A stretch of DNA of 64,000 nucleotides from Steroidobacter denitrificans (GCF_001579945.1 NZ_CP011971.1:1638001-1702000), one strand, 5' to 3'. Shown: positions 35,817 through 45,200, counted from the stretch's first letter. A program made the numbers and translations. Notes: generated by a model from the letters alone, not told the origin.

Positions 35817-37431
35817 ATGGCGCACAAACAAATCCGTTTCCAGTCGGCCGCTCGTGACAAGATCCTGCGTGGCGCCACACAGCTGGCCGATGCAGTGCGC
35901 ATCACCCTGGGTCCGAAGTCAAAATCCGTACTTATCCAAAGATCCTGGGGAGCGCCGCTGGTGTGCAACGACGGCGTGACCATTGCCAAGGAAACGGAAT
36001 TGAGCGACCCCGAGGAAAATCTCGGTGCGCAGATGCTGCGTCAGGCGGCAGAAAAAACCGGTGAGGTGGTCGGTGATGGTACCAGTACCGCGACCATTCT
36101 GGCGCATGCCATCCTCGCCGACGGCGTGCGTAACGTCACTGCGGGAGCAAGTGCCATCGATCTGAAACGTGGGCTGGATCGTGCGCTCAGGACGGCGGTG
36201 GAGGCGCTCAAGGAACAGTCACGTCCGGTCGCGAGCCGCGGAGAAGGAGCAGGTCGCGACCATCTCTGCCCATAATGACCAAGCGATCGGTGAGCTGGTT
36301 GCCGAGGCAATGGAGAAGGTCGGCGAGGAGGGCGTAATCACGGTCGAAGAGTCGCGCACCACCGAAACCACGCTCGAAGTCGTCGAAGGCATGCAATTCG
36401 ATCGCGGCTACATGTCGCCGTATTTCGTTACGGATACGGACAAGATGGAAGCCGTGCTCGAGGACGCTTTCGTGTTGCTGACCGATCGCAAAATCAACAT
36501 CATGAAGGATCTCATCGCGCTGCTGGAGCAGGTTGCCAAGAGTGCACGGCCGATCCTGCTCGTCGCCGAGGAAATCGAAGGCGAAGCGCTTGCGACCCTC
36601 ATCGTCAACCAGATCCGCGGCGTGCTGAAGAGCACCGCCGTGAAGGCGCCCGGCTTTGGCGACCGGCGCAAGGCCATGCTGCAGGACATGGCGGTGTTGA
36701 CCGGCGGCCAACTCATTTCCGAGGAATTGGGCTTCAAACTGGAAGATGTGACCCTCCAGCAGCTTGGGCGTGCCAAGCGCGTCGTGGTGGACAAGGACAG
36801 TACCACCCTCATCGGCGGTGCCGGCGATCACAAGGCAATCCAAGCGCGCCTGGCGCAGCTCCGCCGCGAGATCGACAAGGCGGCCAGCGACTACGACAAG
36901 GAAAAACTGGAAGAACGGCTCGCAAAACTATCCGGCGGCGTAGCCGTGATCCGCGTGGGCGCTCCGGCGGAGTCGGAAATGAAGGCAAAGAAAGATGCAC
37001 TGGATGATGCGATCAGCGCCACCAAGGCGGCCGTTGCCGAGGGCGTGGTTGCCGGTGGCGGGCTGGCGCTGCTCAAATGCATTGCCGGTGTCGGCGCTCT
37101 GGAAGCGCAATGCGAGGGCGACGAACGCACCGGCGTGCAGATCCTGAAGCGTGCACTGGATGCGCCGGCACGTCAGATCGCCGTGAACTCCGCCGTTGAC
37201 GGCGGCGTCGTCGTGAACAAGATGCTCGAAGCACCCGCAAATATCGGCTTCGATGCTGCGCGCAACTGCTACGTCGATCTGTTCGAGGCTGGCATCATCG
37301 ATCCGACCAAGGTCGTACGCATCGCACTGGAGAACGCCGTATCGGTCGCCGGTGTGCTTTTGCTGACGGAGGCGACCATGACGGAGATTCCGGTCGAGAA
37401 GCCGACCGCACCGACCGCGCCGGAAATATAA
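35817..37431 (+). pseudogene. groEL: GroEL-like chaperonin, single frameshift
   Basis: Two overlapping frames form one 60-kDa chaperonin. Frame 1 (35817-~36238) holds ITLGPKSKSVLIQ, CNDGVTIAKE and EVVGDGTSTATILA (the ATP-site Asp). Frame 2 (~36240-37431) continues [45 protein letters not shown] and [16 protein letters not shown]. The switch is at AGCCGCGGAGAAG (36234-36246). Removing one G joins PVASR to [13 protein letters not shown], the normal GroEL spacing, and the total of 1615 bases is 538 codons plus one. The C-terminus lacks the GGM tail, and no groES is adjacent. This looks like a divergent extra copy, not the housekeeping gene. Either a one-base error or recent decay. Confidence 0.85.
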
Positions 37432-37500
37432 AGATCGCGAAGATCGTGCCGGGCAAAGTCCACCCCAAGGCCTGTCCGAACGGCCTTCAATGTCCGGGCA

Positions 37501-38223
37501 TTACTCGAGCGATGCCGCGGCGTTGGCGGCGGCCGAAAGTTCCTGGATCAGGTGTCGCACACGCCTGACGTGTTGCCGGGCGGCGGCTTCGGCGCTACGG
37601 GCATCTCCAGTAATGACCGCCTGGCAGATCCTCCGGTAATCCTCGAAGCGGGCATCCTGGAGGAGCGAGGAGCGATACTGTAAATAGACGATGTGCATAT
37701 TCATCGCGCCGAAATGCCGATCAAGCTCGCCATTGGCGGCGATGTCCAGCAAGGCCCGATAGAAACGCCGCCTCATGCGGCTGAACGCGTCGGGATCGCG
37801 ACTGAGTGCACAATCCGACATTTCGGACAGCACAGCCTGCATTCGCGGCAGATGCACGAGGCCGTCGAAGTTTCGCGCGGCGAGACGGGCCAGCAAGGCC
37901 GTCATCGCCTCGGCAACTTCCAGCACGTCCAGCGTTTCCTCGAGCGTCAGCCGCCGGATCGACGGTGAGCGATTGCGGCTGAGATCCACGATCCCCATAG
38001 CTGCGAGCCGCTGGATGGCCTCCCGTGCCGCGTTGCGGCCAACGCCGAAACGCTGCGCAATTTCAGTTTCGATCAGCCGCTGGCCGGGAACCAGCCGCTG
38101 CTGCTCCAAGTCTCGCATGATGCCGGACGATACGCGTTCCGATGCACTGACCGGCACCGATCCCCGGGAAGTGACGGATAAGCGGGTGTCATGCACGGGC
38201 GAAGATGTAGCTCGATTAACCAT
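37501..38223 (-). CDS. GntR-family regulator with FCD-type effector domain
   Basis: A 240-residue repressor-type protein from ATG 38223; a GTG at 38253 would add ten residues. The winged helix is near residues 30-95: SGIMRDLEQQRLVPGQRLIE, AQRFGVGRNAAREAIQRLAA. The C-terminal all-helical FCD domain has the metal/effector pattern DAFSRMRRRFYRALLDIAAN and ARQHVRRVRHLI. FadR-subfamily members usually sense carboxylates or acyl compounds. It is divergent from an SDR/acyl-CoA dehydrogenase/kinase operon, the most likely target, and an inverted/direct repeat lies between them. Confidence 0.87.
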   Translation of the reverse strand: MVNRATSSPVHDTRLSVTSRGSVPVSASERVSSGIMRDLEQQRLVPGQRLIETEIAQRFGVGRNAAREAIQRLAAMGIVDLSRNRSPSIRRLTLEETLDVLEVAEAMTALLARLAARNFDGLVHLPRMQAVLSEMSDCALSRDPDAFSRMRRRFYRALLDIAANGELDRHFGAMNMHIVYLQYRSSLLQDARFEDYRRICQAVITGDARSAEAAARQHVRRVRHLIQELSAAANAAASLE

Positions 38224-38255
38224 AGGCTTGATTGTATCATTAAATTGTTCCACAA

Positions 38256-38292
38256 TCTAATCCTGCTAGATTAGGACACTCAGATTAGGACA
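38256..38292. promoter_or_regulatory. probable GntR operator: inverted plus direct GATTAG repeats
   Basis: Two direct copies of AGATTAGGACA (38268-38278 and 38282-38292, 14-bp period) and one inverted core CTAATC (38257-38262) facing GATTAG (38269-38274) lie between the divergent regulator and SDR genes. The arrangement fits a dimeric repressor site overlapping both promoters. The link to this regulator is inference. Confidence 0.55.
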
Positions 38293-38299
38293 GTCTGTA

Positions 38300-39046
38300 A
38301 TGATTAACCTGTCGGGTAAGGCGGCACTGGTCACCGGCGCATCCAGTGGCTTGGGAGCGCATTTTGCACAAGTGCTCGCGCGCGCCGGCGCACACCTCGT
38401 TCTGGCTGCGCGCCGCGAAGACACGCTGAAGCGTGTGGCGGAGCAAATCAATGCCGCCGGCGGCATTGCCACCTGCGTCAAGCTCGACGTCACTGATTCC
38501 GCCGGCGTAAGGGCGCTGGAGCCCGTGCTGAGCGACGTTGATATCGTCGTGAACAATGCCGGCGTAGTGCATTCCGCCGCCGCGCTGGAGCAGCGCGAGG
38601 AAGATTGGGATGCCGTAATGGATACCAATCTCAAGGGCATGTTCCTGGTGGCGCAGGCGGCAGGCCGAGCCATGCGCTCTGCGGGGAGGGCGGGTTCGAT
38701 CATCAATATTGCTTCGATCGCCGGACTGCGGCAGGCGGGCAATATCCTGCCCTACGCGGTCTCCAAGGCTGGAGTCATCCAGATGACCAAGGTTCTGGCG
38801 TTGGAATTCGCGCGTTTCGGCATTCGTGTCAACGCGCTTGCGCCGGGCTATCTGGAAACCGATCTCAACCGTGATTTTTGGAGCACTGCACAAGGCAAGG
38901 CGATGCTCCGGCGGATTCCACAGCGGCGGCTGGGCCGACTCGAGGAACTCGACGGACCGTTGCGGCTGCTGGCGTCCGATGAATCCAGCTTCATGACCGG
39001 TTCCGTGCTGGTCATCGACGGCGGCCACCTGGTGAGCAGTCTTTGA
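38300..39046 (+). CDS. short-chain dehydrogenase/reductase (FabG-like)
   Basis: 248 residues, a classical SDR. TGASSGLG near residue 13 binds NAD(P). DIVVNNAGVV is the NNAG block. IINIASIAG holds the catalytic Ser and PYAVSKAGV the Tyr/Lys pair. NALAPGYLETDLN and LVIDGGHLV close the fold. It would oxidise or reduce a secondary alcohol/ketone, possibly a hydroxyacyl-CoA given the acyl-CoA dehydrogenase next door. It is the first gene of an operon facing the GntR regulator, and 53 bases separate it from the dehydrogenase. Confidence 0.88.
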   Translation: MINLSGKAALVTGASSGLGAHFAQVLARAGAHLVLAARREDTLKRVAEQINAAGGIATCVKLDVTDSAGVRALEPVLSDVDIVVNNAGVVHSAAALEQREEDWDAVMDTNLKGMFLVAQAAGRAMRSAGRAGSIINIASIAGLRQAGNILPYAVSKAGVIQMTKVLALEFARFGIRVNALAPGYLETDLNRDFWSTAQGKAMLRRIPQRRLGRLEELDGPLRLLASDESSFMTGSVLVIDGGHLVSSL

Positions 39047-39099
39047 TCCTTTGAGCCGCCCAACGATCCCGACAATCCGAGCCCGACCGGAGTGAAACC

Positions 39100-40284
39100 A
39101 TGACAGAAGATATCCGCGAATTTGCCCACAAGGTGGAGACCTTCATCCGGGAGGTGGTCATCCCGTACGAAAAGGATCCGCGCCGCGACAGCCATGGCCC
39201 GAGCGACGAACTGGTCATGGAGCTTCGAGAGAAGGCTCGAGCGGCAGGGGTACTGACGCCGCATATTCGTCCGGACGGCACTCATTTGAGCCAGCGGGAC
39301 ACGGCCACGGTGCTCAGGAAGACCGGCTTGTCGTTGCTGGGGCCGGTGGCCTGCAACACCATGGCGCCCGATGAGGGCAATATGTTCCTGCTGGGAAAGA
39401 CCGCCAGCGCGGCGCAAAAGCAGCGCTTTCTTGAGCCTCTGGTGGCGGGTCGCGCCCGATCCGCCTTCTTCATGACCGAGCCCGCCGAGGAGGATGGCGC
39501 CGGCTCCGATCCATCCATGCTCAAGACCCGTGCCGAGTTGCAAGGCGATCACTGGGTCATCAACGGCCGCAAGGCGTTCATCACCGGCGTCAAAGGCGCG
39601 AAGATCGGCATCGTGATGGCCAATACCGGCACGCCGGAGAAGCTTGCGGCAACCATGTTCCTGGTGGATTTGCCCAATCCTGCGCTGAAGATCGATTGTG
39701 TTCTCGACACCATCGATAATTCGATGCCCGGGGGACATGCGGTGATTACCATCGAGAATCTGCGTATTCCCCACGACCAGGTGCTGGGCTCGCCGGGCGA
39801 GGGCTTCAAACTGGCTCAGGTCCGGCTTTCTCCGGCGCGGCTGTCGCATTGCATGCGCTGGCTCGGAGCATGCATCCGCGCCCAGGAGATCGCCACCGCC
39901 TATGCCTGCAGGCGCCGGGCTTTCAGCCAGCTGCTGATCGATCATGAGGGCGTGGGATTTCAGCTGGCCGACAACCTTATCGATCTGCAGCAGGCTGAGC
40001 TGATGATCGATTGGTGCGCCGGTGTGCTCGATGGCGGTTCCCTGGGTACGGCCGAGAGCTCCATGACCAAGGTGGCGGTTGCGGATGCCCTGTTTCGCGT
40101 GGCCGACCGTTGCGTCCAGGTCATGGGCGGCACCGGTGTCATCCGCGATGCGATCGTCGAACAGGTCTTTCGCGAGGTACGTGCATTCCGTATTTACGAC
40201 GGACCGACGGAAGTGCACAAGTGGTCGCTGGCAAAAAAGATCAAGCGCGAACATCTCAAGGCTGTGGCGCGAGGTTCGGCGTGA
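39100..40284 (+). CDS. acyl-CoA dehydrogenase (ACAD10/11-like)
   Basis: 394 residues with the acyl-CoA dehydrogenase fold. Visible are FFMTEPAEEDGAGSDPSML (FAD/substrate loop), WVINGRKAFITG, the middle beta-domain, QVMGGTGVIRDAIVEQVFRE, and the C-terminal AFRIYDGPTEVHKWSLAKKI. The last is typical of the ACAD10/ACAD11 and LvaC-like branch. It is encoded immediately before an aminoglycoside-phosphotransferase-fold kinase with stop/start overlap. In ACAD11 the same two domains are fused and act on 4-hydroxyacyl-CoA through a phosphorylated intermediate. A similar role here is inference. The usual catalytic Glu position cannot be fixed by eye. Confidence 0.85.
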   Translation: MTEDIREFAHKVETFIREVVIPYEKDPRRDSHGPSDELVMELREKARAAGVLTPHIRPDGTHLSQRDTATVLRKTGLSLLGPVACNTMAPDEGNMFLLGKTASAAQKQRFLEPLVAGRARSAFFMTEPAEEDGAGSDPSMLKTRAELQGDHWVINGRKAFITGVKGAKIGIVMANTGTPEKLAATMFLVDLPNPALKIDCVLDTIDNSMPGGHAVITIENLRIPHDQVLGSPGEGFKLAQVRLSPARLSHCMRWLGACIRAQEIATAYACRRRAFSQLLIDHEGVGFQLADNLIDLQQAELMIDWCAGVLDGGSLGTAESSMTKVAVADALFRVADRCVQVMGGTGVIRDAIVEQVFREVRAFRIYDGPTEVHKWSLAKKIKREHLKAVARGSA

Positions 40285-41348
40285 CGGCGATGGAGGAGGC
40301 CAATCTCGGCACCTCGGCGGTCCGGAACGCCTACCGGTTCGACGAGGTGCGGCTGGACGGATGGCTGAGCGAGCATATCGCCGACTATCAGGGACCGCTG
40401 TCGGTGGAGCAGTTCAAGGGCGGACAGTCCAATCCCACCTATAAGCTAGTGACGCCGGCTCGTTCCTACGTGCTGCGCCGCAAGCCGCCCGGAGCATTGC
40501 TGAAGGGCGCTCATGCAATCGAGCGTGAAGCGCAAGTACAGGGTGCGCTGCGCTCCACCGGCTTTCCGGTACCGCAGGTCTACGGCGTATGTCTCGACGA
40601 TGCCGTGATCGGGACATGGTTCTACGTGATGGAACTCATCGAGGGACGCATTTTCTGGGATGCGAGTTTTTCGCAGGTGGCACGCGAGGCAAGGCCGGCA
40701 TATTTCGCCGCCATGAACGAAACGATGGCGCGCCTGCACAGCGTGGATTACGCAGCCATCGGTTTGTCCGACTATGGACGTACCGGCGAGTATTTTTCCC
40801 GGCAGATCTCCCGTTGGTCCAGGCAGTACATCGAGGATACGGCAGCCGGGCGAAACGCCGACATGGAGCGGCTGATCGAGTGGCTGCCGGCGCATATTCC
40901 TCCCGGTGATGAAACCAGCCTCGTGCATGGCGATTATCGCTGCGACAATCTGATCTTCGATCCGCTCGAGCCGCGCGTCGTCGCGGTGCTGGACTGGGAG
41001 CTGTCGACGCTGGGCCATCCGCTGGCTGATTTCGCCTACCATGCCATGATGTATCGTATGCCGCCGAATATCGTGGCGGGACTGGCAGGCGTCGATCTGG
41101 CGGCACTCAATATTCCCTCCGAGCAAGACTATATCGCGAGCTATTGCCGCCACACCGGGCGGATATCGATTCCCGCATACGATTTCTACCTGACATTCAG
41201 CTTCTTTCGTCTAGCCGCAATATTCCACGGCATCAAGGGACGGGTAGCTCGCGGTACGGCCGTTTCCGCCAATGCACGCGAACGCGCCCAATCGTTTTCG
41301 ACGCTTGCCGCCCTGGCCTGGGAACAGGCGCGGCGCGCCCGGGTGTAG
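40281..41348 (+). CDS. APH-fold phosphotransferase, ACAD10/11 kinase-domain-like
   Basis: 355 residues from GTG 40281, which overlaps the preceding stop (GTGA); ATG 40290 is an alternative. The kinase motifs are EQFKGGQSNPTYKL (glycine loop), YVLRRKPPG (ATP Lys region), LVHGDYRCDNLIFD (catalytic HGDxxxxN) and VLDWELSTLGHPLADFA (metal-binding DWE). This subgroup, annotated as phosphotransferase family or LvaA-like, phosphorylates the hydroxyl of 4-hydroxyacyl-CoA in levulinate/4-hydroxyacid breakdown. Pairing with the dehydrogenase and GntR control supports a catabolic role, not antibiotic resistance. Confidence 0.85.
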   Translation: MTAMEEANLGTSAVRNAYRFDEVRLDGWLSEHIADYQGPLSVEQFKGGQSNPTYKLVTPARSYVLRRKPPGALLKGAHAIEREAQVQGALRSTGFPVPQVYGVCLDDAVIGTWFYVMELIEGRIFWDASFSQVAREARPAYFAAMNETMARLHSVDYAAIGLSDYGRTGEYFSRQISRWSRQYIEDTAAGRNADMERLIEWLPAHIPPGDETSLVHGDYRCDNLIFDPLEPRVVAVLDWELSTLGHPLADFAYHAMMYRMPPNIVAGLAGVDLAALNIPSEQDYIASYCRHTGRISIPAYDFYLTFSFFRLAAIFHGIKGRVARGTAVSANARERAQSFSTLAALAWEQARRARV

Positions 41349-41460
41349 TTGATATCCACCGGTTTCGCCGCGGCTGTCCTTAGCGCGGCGAGGCATGCGG
41401 ATTCGAGGATTCGTTGATCGGCTGTCGAGCGCCCGCGCTGACAGCGATCCCGGCCAGCCG

Positions 41461-41844
41461 TCAGATGCGAAGGCGGTGCAGCGCGCAAATCTTGTTGCCT
41501 GCAGGATCGCGCAAATAGGCAAGATATAACTGGCCGAAGCTGCCTTCACGTATCCCCGGTGGACTTTCGCAGGCGATCCCGCCATTGGCCAGGCCTGCGG
41601 CATGCCAGGCATCGACTGCCTCAGGGGAGCCCGCCTTGAAGCCGATCGTACCGCCGTTCGCCGCGGTTGCAGGTTGGCCATCGATGGGGCGGGTGATCAT
41701 AAACATGCCCGTCGAGGTCGCATAGATGGTCCGGCCCTGATCATCGACCGCACCGGGCGCTATCCCCAGGGTACCGAGCGCTGCATCATAGAATCTGCGT
41801 GAAACTGCAACGTCATGGGCTCCAATCATGATGTGGCTGAACAA
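41461..41844 (-). CDS. VOC (glyoxalase/dioxygenase fold) protein
   Basis: 127 residues. The start is TTG 41844: GGAGGAG sits seven bases upstream, and the product FSHIMIGAHDVAVSRRFYDA then begins where relatives start with MFSH. The long upstream frame is not needed. Paired beta-alpha-beta-beta-beta units are seen, with H in FSHIMIGAHD and the C-terminal YLAYLRDPAGNKICALH (the usual metal-ligand Glu is replaced in NKICALH). It may be a lyase, isomerase or antibiotic-binding protein, and the substrate is unknown. It is convergent with the kinase gene. Confidence 0.82.
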   Translation of the reverse strand: MFSHIMIGAHDVAVSRRFYDAALGTLGIAPGAVDDQGRTIYATSTGMFMITRPIDGQPATAANGGTIGFKAGSPEAVDAWHAAGLANGGIACESPPGIREGSFGQLYLAYLRDPAGNKICALHRLRI

Positions 41845-42116
41845 AGTAATCTCCTCCTCTGGCTGTGTTGCGGTTAAGAACTTCCAACCAGAAGCATACC
41901 GCCATCGGGACGCAGGCGCTCGAGCGGGCTGTGTACGGCGGCGGCGGCGCCATGCGCGTGGCGCTGCGACAGTGACGCTGGCTAATAGTGGACGGATCCC
42001 TATACCATTCGGCTTCCTCCTCGCTACGATCGACATCCTGTGCCTTGAAACTCCATCTGTCGCATCTGCAGGCAATCCTGCGCCGTTTGCCGGTCCTTAT
42101 CCGGCCTCGAGCACCG

Positions 42117-44147
42117 ATGCGCACAGCGATAGCGTTGATCTGCGCATCGGCCGGCGCGTTCATCGCCCCGCCGCCCGGCGGCTCTACGCCGATCGTATCC
42201 ATGAACATGCTCGGACTTGCGGCAGCAAGCGGCACGCATCCTGCCAAGGCATTGATCGAACGTGCTGCCGCTGCCGTACGCTCCGACCCACAGCGCAGTC
42301 GTCGTGACGCCCAGGCGGCGCTGGCGCTGTTGGCACAAAGACCCGATGCTGAACTCGAAATACGTGCCCAACTGTTGTTGTGTGATTATTTCTCCGAGCG
42401 CGATCGTGGCGTTGCCGAGGCACATGCCGGCCGGGCCCGTGAACTGCTGCCGCTGGTGCAGCGGCAGGGTTTGCAGGCCGGTGTGCTCAACTGCGCGGGC
42501 GCCATCCTCGAGACCGTGGGCGACAACGAGCGGGCAGGAGAGCTGTATGATCAGGCGGTCGCGGTAGCGGAACAGACCGGCGATCGGGAAATGCTTGCTG
42601 CGGCCTTGTATTCGCGGGGGTACTTGCAGGGTTTGCGGGCACGCTATGCCGCCGCCTTGATGGATCTCAAGCGGGCGCAGGCGATCTATGAACAGATTGG
42701 ATTGCCGCATCATGCCCTGACCTCGCTCAACGGCATTGCGATCATGTACAACCGTATGGGGGACTATGCCCAGGCACGTGATATCTATGCGGAGGCACTG
42801 AAGGAGCAGCGCGCGGCGGGCATGTATCGCGAAGTCAGCGTGACGCTCCATAATCTGGGCCGTGCTCATGAGAATCTTTTGCAGTGGAATAATGCACAGG
42901 AAGCGTTTCAGCAGGCATTGAAGATATCACGCGGCTTGAAGTATGAGCGCGGCGAAGCCTATGCGCTGCGCGGTCTTGCCTCCGTGGCTATCGGTCAGGG
43001 AGATCCCAAGGGCGCCTTGACAATCCTGGATCGAGCCGCAGAACTGCAGCGCCGGACGCCCGATGCCCGGCTCGACGCCCAGATCCAGCTCGCGCGCGGC
43101 ATTGCACTGCACCACTTGAACGAATTGCCGGAAAGTGCAGCGGCGCTGATCCATGCGCTGGATATTTTCGAGCAGGCCGAATCGCACCAGGAACTGCTCG
43201 CAACCTATTCGGAGCTGGCTGCGGTGCAGGCGGCCATGGGTCAGTGGCAGCAAGGCTATCTGCAGCTGTTGAGTGCGCAAAAAACCGCGGAACGCTTGTT
43301 TCGCAACCAGATCGACCAGCGTTTCGCCACCTTGAAAGTCGAGTTCGATACCGCCGGCAAAGACAAGGAGAACGCATTGCTGCTGCGCGAAAACCTGGCG
43401 AATCAGAACGCCTTGGCACAGGCGCGCCGCGCACGTCATCTACAAGCAGCCGTCATCGTTCTGACCGCGATGCTGACGGTTCTGCTGGCGACCTTGGCGA
43501 TCCACCAATGGCGCACGACGCGGCGCATGCGTGTTCTGGCGATGACCGACGAACTCACCGGCGTACCCAATCGTCGTGCGGTACTGTCGCGTCTGCCGGC
43601 CTTGCTGAAGCAATCCGCCTCCCGCTGTTCACTGCTCATCATCGATATCGATTATTTCAAACGCATCAACGATGAGCACGGCCATTCCGAAGGCGATGAA
43701 GCGTTGAAGCTCGTGGCCGCGAGGCTGCGGGAAGGCATCCGCGAACCGGCCTCCATCGGACGGCTGGGCGGCGAGGAATTCGTGGTTCTGCTGCCGGATA
43801 CCCGCATCGATGAGGCATGTGCGCTTGCAGAACGATTCCGTCAGCAGATCATGGCGATCGACACGCGGCGCTGGGCGGCGGATCGGCGCATCACCGTCAG
43901 CATCGGAGTCACCATGTCGCTGGCGCTTGGAGACACTCCCAGCGCCATGCTGCAGCGTGCGGATGCAGCCTTGTATGATGCCAAGCGCACCGGACGCAAC
44001 TGTGTACGGGTGCGGCTATCGGCGCATGAGTGCAAGGCCGAAAATGCGCCTGCCGATGGTCCTGTCGACGACAGGGCGGAAGGATCGGGCGGCAACGAGG
44101 AGCGGTATGCACAACAGGGGGATGCGCCGGCGGCAGGATTCACCTGA
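42117..44147 (+). CDS. TPR-containing membrane diguanylate cyclase (GGDEF)
   Basis: 676 residues from ATG 42117. It has an N-terminal export signal (IALICASAGAFIAPP) and a periplasmic array of TPR-like helices (about residues 35-430, for example GDYAQARDIYAEALKEQRAA). A single membrane helix follows (HLQAAVIVLTAMLTVLLATL). The cytoplasmic GGDEF domain has AMTDELTGVPNRRAVL, DIDYFKRINDEHGHSEGDE and GRLGGEEFVVLLP. The GGEEF signature is intact, so c-di-GMP synthesis is expected. No RxxD inhibitory site precedes it. The 44030-44147 tail is low-complexity and overlaps no real gene. Signal input probably comes from protein contacts with the TPR region. Confidence 0.88.
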   Translation: MRTAIALICASAGAFIAPPPGGSTPIVSMNMLGLAAASGTHPAKALIERAAAAVRSDPQRSRRDAQAALALLAQRPDAELEIRAQLLLCDYFSERDRGVAEAHAGRARELLPLVQRQGLQAGVLNCAGAILETVGDNERAGELYDQAVAVAEQTGDREMLAAALYSRGYLQGLRARYAAALMDLKRAQAIYEQIGLPHHALTSLNGIAIMYNRMGDYAQARDIYAEALKEQRAAGMYREVSVTLHNLGRAHENLLQWNNAQEAFQQALKISRGLKYERGEAYALRGLASVAIGQGDPKGALTILDRAAELQRRTPDARLDAQIQLARGIALHHLNELPESAAALIHALDIFEQAESHQELLATYSELAAVQAAMGQWQQGYLQLLSAQKTAERLFRNQIDQRFATLKVEFDTAGKDKENALLLRENLANQNALAQARRARHLQAAVIVLTAMLTVLLATLAIHQWRTTRRMRVLAMTDELTGVPNRRAVLSRLPALLKQSASRCSLLIIDIDYFKRINDEHGHSEGDEALKLVAARLREGIREPASIGRLGGEEFVVLLPDTRIDEACALAERFRQQIMAIDTRRWAADRRITVSIGVTMSLALGDTPSAMLQRADAALYDAKRTGRNCVRVRLSAHECKAENAPADGPVDDRAEGSGGNEERYAQQGDAPAAGFT

Positions 44148-44206
44148 GACGGCGATCAAGGCGGGTCGAGGCTGAATTGCAGCGCACCAACAGGAATACA
44201 GGCACA

Positions 44207-45037
44207 ATGAAGCATCGCGGGCGCCAGGCCGAAGTCATGTTTACTCCGGCTGGCATCATCACGATCACCACCGATTTCGGCCATGAGGGACCATTCGTGG
44301 CGACCGTCAAGGGCCGCATCCTCGAGCGTCTGCCCGAGGCCCGGATCATCGATGTTACACATGAGGTCCCGGTCTATTGGCCAGCCGAGGCCGGATTCTG
44401 GCTGGCACGAGCCTATTCTTACTTCCCGCAAGGAACAGTGCACCTGGCGGTCGTCGATCCCGGGGTCGGCACGAAACGCGACATTATCGCGGTGCTGGCC
44501 GACGGCCACCTGTTTCTGGCCCCGGATAACGGCCTGCTGGCACCGGTCGTAACGCGAGTCGGTGCCGCGGTGATTCATCGCCTGGATCTGCCGCGGGTCA
44601 CTTCGCGCTTCAATCTACCGCCAACCAGCGCCACGTTTCATGGCCGGGATATTTTTGCGCCGCTCGCCGCCGAAATCGCCGCCGGCCGCGCGGCGCCTGT
44701 GGATCTAGGTCCGGAAATCACCGAGATCGTGCCTTCCTGGGTCGACGAACCCGTGGTCAGCGAAGGACAGGTGGCCGGGGTGGTGATCACCATCGATCAT
44801 TTCGGCAATCTCATCACCAATATCGATGCCCGGCTGCTCGAGGGGTTCCAGACGCCCCTTGTGCGCACCGGTGGCCATCGATTCGCTCTGCGGCGCACTT
44901 ATGGGGACGTCCGGCCCGGGGATTACCTGGGACTGATCAACTCTTTCGGGGTCGTGGAAATCGCCCGCGCCGAGCAAAGCGCCGCCGAGGCGTTAGGCCT
45001 GGGAAGGGGGGCGCCCGTGACGATCGTAGAGGGCTGA
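44207..45037 (+). CDS. SAM hydrolase (DUF62/SAM hydroxide adenosyltransferase family)
   Basis: 276 residues from ATG 44207, with ATG 44237 an alternative. IITITTDFGHEGPFVATVKG carries the conserved Asp/Phe/Gly start. Other blocks are DVTHEVPVYWPAEAGFWLAR, VHLAVVDPGVGTKRD, FLAPDNGLL, FHGRDIFAPLAAEIA and ITIDHFGNLITNI. Family members hydrolyse S-adenosylmethionine to adenosine and methionine; halogenating relatives (SalL, FlA) share the fold. The physiological reason for SAM hydrolysis in bacteria is not settled. It follows the GGDEF gene by 59 bases and ends before a stem-loop. Confidence 0.88.
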   Translation: MKHRGRQAEVMFTPAGIITITTDFGHEGPFVATVKGRILERLPEARIIDVTHEVPVYWPAEAGFWLARAYSYFPQGTVHLAVVDPGVGTKRDIIAVLADGHLFLAPDNGLLAPVVTRVGAAVIHRLDLPRVTSRFNLPPTSATFHGRDIFAPLAAEIAAGRAAPVDLGPEITEIVPSWVDEPVVSEGQVAGVVITIDHFGNLITNIDARLLEGFQTPLVRTGGHRFALRRTYGDVRPGDYLGLINSFGVVEIARAEQSAAEALGLGRGAPVTIVEG

Positions 45038-45041
45038 TGCT

Positions 45042-45063
45042 CCGGACGGGCTGGGGCGTCCGG
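45042..45063 (+). terminator. stem-loop after SAM hydrolase gene
   Basis: CCGGACG (45042-45048) pairs with CGTCCGG (45057-45063) around an 8-base loop and is followed by TTGTCCTT. It lies five bases past the stop codon. The T-stretch is weak, so efficiency is uncertain. Confidence 0.55.
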
Positions 45064-45200
45064 TTGTCCTTGGGACCGGACAGCGCCGTTGTCAGCGCTC
45101 CACGCCGCTGAATGGATCATCCTGCGGGAGCATCGGAGCGAACCTTGACGCCTGACCGTTGTCCACATCCCCGGAGCGACAGGCTGCCCGACCCTGGCCA

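Noticed and set aside
35536-35880. 114-codon minus-strand frame in the groEL upstream region
   Set aside because: It runs into the GroEL coding start, and there is no ribosome site or recognisable domain.
38848-40254. 468-codon minus-strand frame opposite the acyl-CoA dehydrogenase
   Set aside because: The plus strand carries all dehydrogenase motifs. The long antisense frame results from codon bias and has no domain.
40281-41348. aminoglycoside resistance phosphotransferase
   Set aside because: It has the APH fold, but its sequence type and coupling to an acyl-CoA dehydrogenase fit the ACAD10/11-LvaA branch, not drug resistance.
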